Origin: Bacteroidota bacterium
GTDB taxonomy: Bacteria > Bacteroidota > Bacteroidia > UBA7662 > CANHCV01
Assembly (NCBI GenBank): GCA_027488715.1
Contig: JAIYBD010000281.1
Location: forward strand, 1 to 5,747
Reading direction: 5' to 3'
DNA length: 5,747 bases
Shown here: positions 1 through 5,601 of the stretch, in pieces
Position numbering within the stretch: the first letter of the stretch is position 1
Layout: each line of letters starts with the position of its first letter
Translations under genes and position numbers: made by a program
Notes under the pieces: generated by a model
What the model was told of the DNA's origin: nothing
The model's database searches: none
What the model saw: only the letters and a program-made list of their open reading frames with translations

Positions 1-3
1 AGC

Positions 4-1371
4 ATGAAACGCTTCATCGAAACGCTCCGCAATATTTTCAAAATTCAAGAATTGCGTCAACGAATCCTTCTTACTTTGGGTTTGTTGTTGATTTATCGTC
101 TTGGTTCTTACGTGGTTCTACCAGGTATCGACCCCGTGGCATTAAAAGAGGGCGGAAGTGAAGGTGGAGGTTTAGCTGGAATTCTCGATTTGTTTGCAGG
201 AGGTGCATTTTCCAGAGCTTCTATTTTTGCCCTAGGAATCATGCCGTACATTTCTGCAAGTATTGCTGTTCAATTGTTAACCATGGCTGTTCCTGCATTT
301 CAAAAAATGCAGAAAGATGGAGAGTCTGGAAGAAATAAATTGAATCAAGTAACTCGTTATCTCACCATCGCCATTACGGCCGCTCAAGCGGTTGGTTTCG
401 TAATCAATTTGAAATCAGAATCGTTTAATGCTATCGTTAACAGTGCAAAAAATGGAGATAACCTTACGTTTACTTTCTGGTTGTCTACTGTTTTCGTACT
501 TATCGCCGGCACTATGTTTGTGATGTGGTTAGGAGAAAAGATTACCGATAAAGGATTAGGAAATGGTATTTCCTTAATCATCATGGTTGGTATCGCAGGC
601 CGTTTACCACAATCCATCATTGGTGAATTTCAACTGAAACTAGGTGGTGAGGAATCCGGTGGTTTATTGGCCTTGATTATCGAAATGCTTGCTTGGCTAG
701 CCATCATCATTGGAACTATTGCTCTTGTTCAAGCGGTTCGAAAAATTCCTTTAACATCAGCAAAACGTCAGGCTTCGGGTGCAACAGCTGTTGAAGGACC
801 TCGTAACTACATTCCGTTAAAAGTTAATACTGCAGGTGTGATGCCGATCATTTTCGCTCAAGCGATTATGTTTTTGCCAGCGACCATTGCTCAGTTTTTC
901 CCAGAAAGTGATGTTATGTCAGATTTCGGTAGAAACTTTGCTGATTATACCTCTGTAGTTTACAATGTTGTTTTGGCTGTCCTCATCATTCTCTTTACGT
1001 ATTTCTACACTTCCCTTAGTGTGCCTGCAAATCAAATGGCGGAAGATTTGAAAAAATCAAATGCCTTTGTCCCAGGTATTGCACCTGGTGAAGCAACCTC
1101 TGCGTTCATTGATGATATCCTCTCTAAAATTACCCTTCCCGGTGCAATCTTTTTAAGTGCAATTGCCATTCTACCAGCAGTGGCAAAAATTTTCAAAGTA
1201 AGCGGTGAATTCTCACAATTCTTTGGAGGAACGAGTTTGTTGATTTTAGTAGGTGTAATTTTGGATACTCTTCAGCAAGTCGAATCTTACTTGTTGATGA
1301 AACAGTACGATGGCTTAATGAGCTCTGGTCGAGTTCGTGGTCGTCGTGATAACGTCGAAGTAAACAAATAA
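4..1371 (+). CDS. secY: Protein translocase subunit SecY
   Basis: SecY is the channel subunit of the SecYEG translocon in the inner membrane, working with SecA and ribosomes to export or insert proteins. The 455 residues are near the family length (443 in E. coli) and show ten hydrophobic segments, roughly at 20-40, 72-95, 118-137, 155-176, 188-206, 220-243, 274-298, 320-340, 372-395 and 408-425. Family motifs are clear: SRASIFALGIMPYISAS at 70-86, GESGR at 106-110, DKGLGNGIS at 182-190, IPLKVNTAGVMPIIFAQA at 270-287 and FGGTSLLILVGVILDT at 407-422. A Gly-rich stretch (49-57) lies in the first external loop before the plug. Two cytosolic loops are odd: the 8/9 loop reads GIAPG, with Ala360 where E. 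coli has Arg357, and the 6/7 loop lacks the arginine pair after KRQ. The start is supported by the typical MKRFIETLRNIFKI opening and A at -3; only three bases precede it. Identification is secure. Confidence 0.98.
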   Translation: MKRFIETLRNIFKIQELRQRILLTLGLLLIYRLGSYVVLPGIDPVALKEGGSEGGGLAGILDLFAGGAFSRASIFALGIMPYISASIAVQLLTMAVPAFQKMQKDGESGRNKLNQVTRYLTIAITAAQAVGFVINLKSESFNAIVNSAKNGDNLTFTFWLSTVFVLIAGTMFVMWLGEKITDKGLGNGISLIIMVGIAGRLPQSIIGEFQLKLGGEESGGLLALIIEMLAWLAIIIGTIALVQAVRKIPLTSAKRQASGATAVEGPRNYIPLKVNTAGVMPIIFAQAIMFLPATIAQFFPESDVMSDFGRNFADYTSVVYNVVLAVLIILFTYFYTSLSVPANQMAEDLKKSNAFVPGIAPGEATSAFIDDILSKITLPGAIFLSAIAILPAVAKIFKVSGEFSQFFGGTSLLILVGVILDTLQQVESYLLMKQYDGLMSSGRVRGRRDNVEVNK

Positions 1372-1372
1372 T

Positions 1373-2146
1373 ATGGTTCCCATTCGAACGGAATCAGAAA
1401 TTGATTTAATTCGACATAGTTCTTTACTTGTTGCAAAAACTCACGGAGAAATATCCAATTGGATTGAACCTGGTGTTAGTTTAAGAAAGCTCGATTCCAT
1501 TGCAGAAGATTTTATTCGATCTGCTGGTGGAGTTCCGGCCTTCAAAGGCTATCATGGTTTTCCCAATACCTTGTGTATTTCCCTCAATGATGTAGTTGTT
1601 CACGGAATCCCATCTGATTATGAATTAAGAGATGGTGACGTAGTCAGTGTTGATTGCGGTGTGAAAATGAATGACTATTTCGGAGATTCAGCCTACACCT
1701 ATGTGGTTGGTCAAGTTTCTGAGTCAGCTCTCCAGTTGTTGAAAAAGACATTGGAGTGTTTGGATGAAGGAATTCTAGCTGCAGTGGATGGTAATCGGGT
1801 TGGTGACATTGGATTTGCTGTTCAGCAATGTGCTGAGAAAGCTGGTTACGGTGTCGTACGTGAGTTAGTTGGTCATGGAGTTGGTAAAAATCTTCATGAA
1901 AAGCCGGAAGTTCCAAATTATGGGAAGCGAGGTAGTGGAATTGTTCTTAAAGAGGGAATGGTTCTCGCGATCGAGCCCATGATCAACCAAGGAACTGCTC
2001 GAATTAAACAACACCGCGATGGATGGACCATCTCCACTGCGGATAAAAAACTGAGTGCTCATTACGAACACACAGTGGTGGTCAGAAAAGGAAAAGCCGA
2101 AATTCTTTCGAGTTTCGATTTCATAAACAAAAACAAAAGAATCTAA
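1373..2146 (+). CDS. map: Type I methionine aminopeptidase
   Basis: This cytosolic metalloenzyme removes the initiator methionine from nascent proteins when the second residue is small. At 257 residues it is the size of bacterial type I enzymes, with the pita-bread fold and no N-terminal extension. All five metal ligands of the family can be placed: Asp94 (VDCG), Asp105 (GDSA), His168 (GHGVG), Glu201 (EPM) and Glu232 (YEHT). The substrate-side histidines are His77 (VVHGIP) and His175 (LHEKP), so it should be active. It starts one base after secY ends, and its stop overlaps the infA start by one base, which implies translational coupling. Arginine is mostly CGA or AGA, unlike the CGT/CGC-rich ribosomal genes downstream, suggesting lower expression within the same transcript. 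Location between secY and infA is usual in Bacteroidota and several other phyla. Confidence 0.97.
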   Translation: MVPIRTESEIDLIRHSSLLVAKTHGEISNWIEPGVSLRKLDSIAEDFIRSAGGVPAFKGYHGFPNTLCISLNDVVVHGIPSDYELRDGDVVSVDCGVKMNDYFGDSAYTYVVGQVSESALQLLKKTLECLDEGILAAVDGNRVGDIGFAVQQCAEKAGYGVVRELVGHGVGKNLHEKPEVPNYGKRGSGIVLKEGMVLAIEPMINQGTARIKQHRDGWTISTADKKLSAHYEHTVVVRKGKAEILSSFDFINKNKRI

Positions 2147-2361
2147 TGGCGAAACAATCGTCTCTTAAACAAGATGGAATAATTTTGGAAGCACTGTCTA
2201 ATGCAATGTTCCGCGTTGAATTAGAAAATGGCCATCAAATTATTGCGCATATTTCCGGCAAAATGCGGATGAACTACATTCGTATTCTCCCAGGAGATAA
2301 AGTTTCTGTAGAAATGTCGCCCTACGATTTAACTAAAGGAAGAATAAACTATCGCTACTGA
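2146..2361 (+). CDS. infA: Translation initiation factor IF-1
   Basis: IF-1 binds the A site of the 30S subunit during initiation and works with IF-2 and IF-3. The 71-residue product is a single OB-fold (S1-like) domain and matches the family almost end to end: NAMFRVELENGH at 19-30, AHISGKMRMNYIRILPGDKV at 34-53 and SPYDLTKGRINYR at 58-70. E. coli IF-1 has 72 residues, so this is complete. The ATG shares its A with the last base of the map TAA stop, so ribosomes ending map could restart here. It is one of the two genes in the window without A at -3, as expected if coupling replaces a free initiation site. It is the only gene here ending in TGA; rpmJ follows after one base. Confidence 0.98.
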   Translation: MAKQSSLKQDGIILEALSNAMFRVELENGHQIIAHISGKMRMNYIRILPGDKVSVEMSPYDLTKGRINYRY

Positions 2362-2362
2362 T

Positions 2363-2479
2363 ATGAAAATTAGAGCATCTATCAAAAAAAGAAGTGACGA
2401 GTGCATTATGGTTCGTCGGAAAGGAAAATTGTTTGTAATCAACAAACAGAACCCCAAATTCAAACAGAGACAAGGATAA
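2363..2479 (+). CDS. rpmJ: 50S ribosomal protein bL36, zinc-free form
   Basis: bL36 is a very small protein that helps fold 23S rRNA late in 50S assembly. The 38-residue reading frame was translated by hand: it opens MKIRASIKKRSDEC and closes NPKFKQRQG, the family signature at both ends and the usual length. The classical form carries a zinc ribbon of three Cys and one His (positions 11, 14, 27 and 33 in E. coli). Here these are Ser11, Cys14, Asn27 and Phe33, so only one ligand remains and zinc cannot be held in the usual way. This zinc-free type is, to my knowledge, common in Bacteroidota. Spacing is one base after infA and three before rpsM, the place expected in the operon. It lacks A at -3 and probably depends on coupling from infA. 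Confidence 0.97.
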   Translation: MKIRASIKKRSDECIMVRRKGKLFVINKQNPKFKQRQG

Positions 2480-2482
2480 ACT

Positions 2483-2860
2483 ATGGCAAGGATTGCAGGT
2501 ATTGATTTGCCCAGTAACAAGCGGGGCGTAATAAGCTTAACCTACATTTATGGTATCGGTCGTCGTACGGCTGAACGTATTTTAAGCGAAGCGGGTATTT
2601 CTGAAGATATTCGCGTGAAAGATTGGAATGATGCACAAGTGGCAGCCGTTCGTCGAATCATTGGTGACACCATTAAAACCGAAGGGGAGTTGCGCTCAGA
2701 AGTGCAATTGTCAATCAAGCGTTTGATGGACATCGGCTGCTACCGCGGCCTTCGTCACAGAAAGGGTCTTCCCGTTCGTGGCCAACGCACCAAAAATAAC
2801 TGTCGCACTCGTAAGGGTAAGCGCAAAACTGTAGCAAACAAGAAAAAAGCAACGAAGTAA
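2483..2860 (+). CDS. rpsM: 30S ribosomal protein uS13
   Basis: uS13 sits in the head of the 30S subunit and forms bridges to the 50S subunit near the P-site tRNA. The 125-residue product starts MARIAGIDLPSNKRGV and carries the helix-two-turn-helix region with YIYGIGRRTAERIL at 21-34. The most conserved block of the family, RGLRHRKGLPVRGQRTKNN, lies at 88-106, followed by a Lys-rich tail to residue 125 that would reach toward the tRNA. It is slightly longer than the 118-residue E. coli protein because of that tail. rpsM is the first gene of the classical alpha operon, but here only three bases separate it from rpmJ, so no room exists for a separate leader. An AAGGA six bases upstream is part of the conserved QG end of rpmJ and is probably not a selected ribosome site. 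Confidence 0.98.
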   Translation: MARIAGIDLPSNKRGVISLTYIYGIGRRTAERILSEAGISEDIRVKDWNDAQVAAVRRIIGDTIKTEGELRSEVQLSIKRLMDIGCYRGLRHRKGLPVRGQRTKNNCRTRKGKRKTVANKKKATK

Positions 2861-2870
2861 TCGTTAAATA

Positions 2871-3266
2871 ATGGCTAAATCATCATCAAAAACCGTCGTA
2901 AAAAAACGCGTTGTTAAGGTTGACGCTGTGGGCGAAGTTCACATCAAATCTACCTTCAACAACTTGATCATTTCCATCACCAACTCTGAAGGTCAAGTTA
3001 TCTCTTGGGCTTCTGCGGGTAAGGCTGGATTCCGTGGTTCAAAGAAAAACACTCCCTATGCTGCTCAAGTAGCTGCTACGGATTGTGGTAAAGTGGCTCA
3101 CGATCTAGGCCTTCGCCGTGCAAAGGTGTTTGTAAAAGGTCCAGGCGCAGGACGTGAGTCCGCCGTGCGTACCCTGGCAGGACTGGGTATCGAGATCACC
3201 TCAATTCAAGACGTAACACCGCTTCCGCACAACGGTTGCCGTCCTCCTAAACGTCGTCGCATCTAA
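2871..3266 (+). CDS. rpsK: 30S ribosomal protein uS11
   Basis: uS11 binds 16S rRNA in the platform of the 30S subunit, close to the E-site mRNA path. The product has 131 residues, near the family length. Diagnostic blocks are VHIKSTFNNLIISITN at 23-38, SAGKAGFRGSKKNTPYAAQ at 48-66, KGPGAGRESAVR at 89-100 and the C-terminal PLPHNGCRPPKRRRI at 117-131. The Asn-Gly pair at 121-122 matches the site where E. coli uS11 carries isoaspartate, so the same modification is possible but not shown by sequence. A Lys-rich N-terminus (7-16) precedes the fold. It lies 10 bases after rpsM and 12 before rpsD, with A at -3 and no Shine-Dalgarno sequence. Identification is secure. Confidence 0.98.
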   Translation: MAKSSSKTVVKKRVVKVDAVGEVHIKSTFNNLIISITNSEGQVISWASAGKAGFRGSKKNTPYAAQVAATDCGKVAHDLGLRRAKVFVKGPGAGRESAVRTLAGLGIEITSIQDVTPLPHNGCRPPKRRRI

Positions 3267-3278
3267 CAAGTAACTATC

Positions 3279-3887
3279 ATGGCAAGATATACAGGACCTA
3301 CTTCAAAAATTGCTCGCAAATTCCGCGATCCTATCTTTGGCCCCGATAAGGCTCTTTCGAAAAGAAATTATCCTCCCGGTCAACACGGTAACTCTAAGCG
3401 TAACTCAAAGAAATCTGAGTACGCTGTTCAGCTTACCGAGAAACAAAAAGCAAAGTACACTTACGGTGTTTTGGAACGTCAGTTCCGTAAGACATTCGAA
3501 TTGGCGGCCCGTAAAAAAGGACGTACCGGTGATAATTTGCTTCGCTTCTTGGAAAGTCGCTTAGATAATGTTGTTTACCGTTTAGGTATCGCTCCAACTC
3601 GTCGCGGTGCTCGTCAATTGGTTTCTCACCGTCACATCAATGTGAATGGAAACATCGTAAACATTGCTTCGTATCAGGTTCGTCCAGGCGACGTGATTAG
3701 CGTACGTGAAAAGTCAAAATCAAACGAGGCAATCGTTGATTCATTGGCAGGAAGATCAGCTAGCAAGTACGGATGGTTAACTTGGAATGCATCTGAAATG
3801 TCAGGTACGTTCATCGACTATCCCGAAAGAGAATCTATTCCAGAAAATATTCGCGAGCAGTTGATCGTTGAATTGTACTCTAAATAA
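3279..3887 (+). CDS. rpsD: 30S ribosomal protein uS4, cysteine-free form
   Basis: uS4 is a primary 16S rRNA binder that nucleates 30S body assembly and lines the mRNA entry channel. The 202 residues cover the N-terminal region and an S4 RNA-binding domain at about 92-155, with SRLDNVVYRLGIAPTRRGAR at 93-112 and VSHRHINVNGNIV at 115-127. The N-terminus reads MARYTGPTSKIARKFRDPIF followed by YPPGQHG at 31-37, typical of the family. The protein contains no cysteine at all, so it is the form without the N-terminal zinc site. Arginine codons are mostly CGT (11) and CGC (6) with no CGA, as expected for a highly expressed gene. In E. coli S4 represses the alpha operon by binding its leader; I see no equivalent structure here. 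A promoter-like motif pair falls inside the 5' part of this gene. Confidence 0.98.
   Translation: MARYTGPTSKIARKFRDPIFGPDKALSKRNYPPGQHGNSKRNSKKSEYAVQLTEKQKAKYTYGVLERQFRKTFELAARKKGRTGDNLLRFLESRLDNVVYRLGIAPTRRGARQLVSHRHINVNGNIVNIASYQVRPGDVISVREKSKSNEAIVDSLAGRSASKYGWLTWNASEMSGTFIDYPERESIPENIREQLIVELYSK
3310..3339 (+). promoter_or_regulatory. Possible internal Bacteroidota-type promoter in rpsD
   Basis: TTG at 3310-3312 is followed after exactly 19 bases by TATCTTTG at 3332-3339, which fits the Bacteroidota primary sigma pattern TTG ... TAnnTTTG. It lies within codons 11-21 of rpsD, pointing toward rpoA and rplQ. The -7 box falls on the codons for Pro-Ile-Phe-Gly, conserved protein sequence, so chance is a serious alternative. 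If active it would give extra transcript for rpoA and rplQ. Confidence 0.2.
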
Positions 3888-3903
3888 TCGTAAAGAAATA
3901 AGC

Positions 3904-4896
3904 ATGGCTATATTAAACTTCCAAAAACCCGAGCGTGTTATCATGACCAAAGCGAATGAGTTCGAAGGTAATTTCGAATTCAAACCTTTGGAGCCCGGGT
4001 TCGGAGTGACCATCGGTAACGCCTTGCGTCGTATTCTTCTTTCTTCATTGGAAGGTTACGCTGTTACCAACATCCGAATTCCTGGTGCAGATCATGAATT
4101 TTCAACCATCAAAGGTGTTGTTGAAGATGTTGTTGACATCGTTTTGAATATGAAACAAGTCCGCTTCAAAAAGAAGGCCGGTGCTTCCGATTATGAAAAA
4201 GTTTTTGTTTCTGTTAAAGGAAAAGATGCATTCACCGCAGGAGATATCTCAAATTTCTGCTCGGCTTTCGATGTGTTAAATCCCGATCATGTGATTTGTC
4301 ACATCGATCCTGCAATGACTTTCGAAATCGAATTGCATATTCAGCGTGGACGTGGATACGTTCCAGCCGAAGAGAATCAAATGGCGGATGCCGGTATCGG
4401 TGTTATTGCAATTGATTCCATCTTCACTCCCATTAAAAATGTAAAATACACCATCGAAAATACTCGTGTTGAGCAAAAGACTGATTATGAGCGTTTACTC
4501 CTCGAAATCAAAACCGATGGTTCCATTCACCCCGAAGATGCTTTGAAAGAAGCAGCAGGAATTTTGATTCATCACTTCTTGTTGTTCTCAGATGAAAACA
4601 TCACTTTCGAAACGAAACCAAAAGATAATCACCTCGAGGTTGATGAGAATTTGTTGCATACCCGCAAAATTCTTAAAACTCCTTTGGCTGATTTAGATTT
4701 ATCGGTACGTGCTTACAACTGTTTGAAAGCCGCTGAAATTAAATCATTGGCTGACCTTGTAAAATACGACATCGCCGATCTTTTGAAATTCCGCAATTTC
4801 GGTAAAAAGTCTTTAACTGAATTAGAAGAATTGGTACGCGAAAAAGGTCTAACCTTTGGTATGGATCTATCTCGCTTTAAATTAGATGAAGATTAA
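3904..4896 (+). CDS. rpoA: DNA-directed RNA polymerase subunit alpha
   Basis: Alpha dimerises to start RNA polymerase assembly, and its C-terminal domain contacts upstream promoter DNA and activators. The 330 residues form an N-terminal domain (about 1-232), a charged linker (about 233-250) and a C-terminal domain (about 250-330). The NTD shows FEFKPLEPGFGVTIGNALRR at 24-43 and HEFSTIKGVVEDVVDIVLN at 64-82. In the CTD the DNA-contact residues of E. coli are kept: Arg269, Asn272 and Cys273 (E. coli 265, 268, 269), then NFGKKSLTELEEL at 298-310, including Gly300, Lys302 and Glu306. I chose ATG 3904 because MAILNFQKPERVIM is the usual start in this phylum and has A at -3. An in-frame ATG at 3868 would add twelve unrelated residues and overlap the end of rpsD. 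The gene lies 16 bases after rpsD and 2 before rplQ. Confidence 0.98.
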   Translation: MAILNFQKPERVIMTKANEFEGNFEFKPLEPGFGVTIGNALRRILLSSLEGYAVTNIRIPGADHEFSTIKGVVEDVVDIVLNMKQVRFKKKAGASDYEKVFVSVKGKDAFTAGDISNFCSAFDVLNPDHVICHIDPAMTFEIELHIQRGRGYVPAEENQMADAGIGVIAIDSIFTPIKNVKYTIENTRVEQKTDYERLLLEIKTDGSIHPEDALKEAAGILIHHFLLFSDENITFETKPKDNHLEVDENLLHTRKILKTPLADLDLSVRAYNCLKAAEIKSLADLVKYDIADLLKFRNFGKKSLTELEELVREKGLTFGMDLSRFKLDED

Positions 4897-4898
4897 TC

Positions 4899-5540
4899 AT
4901 GAGACACAATAAAGCAAATAACCATTTAGGTAGAAAAGCAGGTCACCGTCGTTTGATGTTGGCAAATATGGCTGCTTCTTTGATCAAATCAAAAAGAATT
5001 ACAACCACCGTAGCTAAAGCAAAAGCACTTCGTAAATACGTTGAGCCTTTGATTACTAAGTCTAAAAGCGACACTACAACCAATCGTCGTACCGTATTCT
5101 CTTACCTTCAAGATAAAATTGCAGTAACAGAATTGTTCAACGTCGTTGCAGGTAAAATCAGTGAGCGTCCAGGTGGATATACCCGTATCATCAAATTGGG
5201 TTTCCGATTGGGGGATAGCGCTGAAACAGCCATGATTGAATTGGTTGATTTCAACGATATCTACGTAAAAGAGGCAAAGAAAACTACCACTCGTCGTAGC
5301 CGTAGAAAAGCAACGTCAACATCCGTTGATGCTGCTCCTGTTGCACCCATCGTAGAAGATGTAGTAGAAACTCCAGTTGTGGATGAAGCTCCAGAAACAA
5401 CAGTTCAATCGGTTGAAGAAACTCCTGCGGCAGTAGAAGAGATTTCAGCAGATGTTGTTTCTGAAGAGGAAACTACTGATTCTGACGAATCTTCGGAAGA
5501 AAATTCTTCGGAAGAAAACTCTGAAAATAAAGAAGGTTAA
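4899..5540 (+). CDS. rplQ: 50S ribosomal protein bL17 with long acidic tail
   Basis: bL17 binds 23S rRNA near the polypeptide exit side of the 50S subunit. Residues 1-117 are the full conserved domain: MRHNKANNHLGRKAGHRRLM at 1-20, LIKSKRITTTVAKAKALR at 28-45 and PGGYTRIIKLGFRLGDSAE at 91-109. Typical bL17 is about 120-130 residues, but this one has 213. The extra part begins with a basic linker (KEAKKTTTRRSRRK, 124-137) and turns into a Pro/Val/Glu-rich tail. From 144 to 213 it holds 24 acidic residues and a single lysine, ending in repeated SSEEN units. The tail is low-complexity and probably disordered. Long C-terminal extensions of bL17 occur in Bacteroidota, so I read this as real and not a fusion or frameshift. 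It starts 2 bases after rpoA with A at -3 and is the last gene before the terminator. Confidence 0.96.
   Translation: MRHNKANNHLGRKAGHRRLMLANMAASLIKSKRITTTVAKAKALRKYVEPLITKSKSDTTTNRRTVFSYLQDKIAVTELFNVVAGKISERPGGYTRIIKLGFRLGDSAETAMIELVDFNDIYVKEAKKTTTRRSRRKATSTSVDAAPVAPIVEDVVETPVVDEAPETTVQSVEETPAAVEEISADVVSEEETTDSDESSEENSSEENSENKEG
5490..5528 (+). repeat. 15-base tandem repeat in the rplQ tail
   Basis: Two 15-base units lie head to tail at 5490-5504 and 5505-5519. They differ only in the last base (T or C, synonymous) and encode SSEEN twice (residues 198-207). A partial third unit, TCTGAAAAT (5520-5528), encodes SEN. The unit is a multiple of three, so gain or loss of copies would keep the frame. 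Confidence 0.85.
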
Positions 5541-5562
5541 TCCCTTATTTTAGGTAATTGGT

Positions 5563-5595
5563 AGAGGCGGAAACATTGTTTTCGCCTCTTTTTTT
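5563..5595 (+). terminator. Intrinsic terminator after rplQ
   Basis: AGAGGCGGAAAC (5563-5574) pairs with GTTTTCGCCTCT (5578-5589) across all 12 positions, with one G-U wobble, around a three-base ATT loop. A run of seven T (5589-5595) follows directly. It lies 22 bases after the rplQ stop and should end the ribosomal operon. The minus strand has no matching T run on the other side, so it acts in one direction. The carA start codon comes only six bases after the T run. Confidence 0.93.
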
Positions 5596-5601
5596 AATAT
5601 T

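Noticed and set aside
222..2187. TAnnTTTG boxes at 222-229, 513-520, 1256-1263 and 2180-2187
   Set aside because: None has TTG 19-21 bases upstream. The 1256 box, 117 bases before map, has TTG only at 16-17 base spacing or less, so I did not call promoters.
2472..2476. AAGGA six bases before the rpsM start as a Shine-Dalgarno site
   Set aside because: It is made by the codons for the conserved Gln-Gly end of bL36, and other genes in the window lack such sites.
2400..2482. S4-binding regulatory structure before rpsM, as in E. coli
   Set aside because: The three-base gap and the coding constraint of rpmJ leave no leader, and I could not see a pseudoknot-like pairing.
3310..3564. 84-codon open frame inside rpsD on the same strand
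   Set aside because: It lies wholly within the conserved uS4 reading frame, has no family resemblance, and is explained as a shadow of that gene.
2858..3891. TAATCGT shared at the rpsM stop (2858-2864) and the rpsD stop (3885-3891)
   Set aside because: Seven bases including a stop codon are too short to support a shared regulatory element.
3868..3903. Upstream in-frame ATG that would lengthen rpoA by twelve residues
   Set aside because: The added residues (MNCTLNNRKEIS) do not resemble RpoA, the codons overlap the end of rpsD, and ATG 3904 gives the conserved MAILNFQKP start with A at -3.
384..4476. Several open frames of 61-90 codons on the minus strand (for example 384-620, 1644-1916, 4276-4476)
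   Set aside because: Each lies opposite a well-conserved gene and shows no recognisable protein; none has support beyond absence of stops.
5546..5553. TATTTTAG as a possible -7 box for carA
   Set aside because: It has one mismatch to TAnnTTTG and no TTG at usual spacing; its transcript would begin just before the terminator hairpin.
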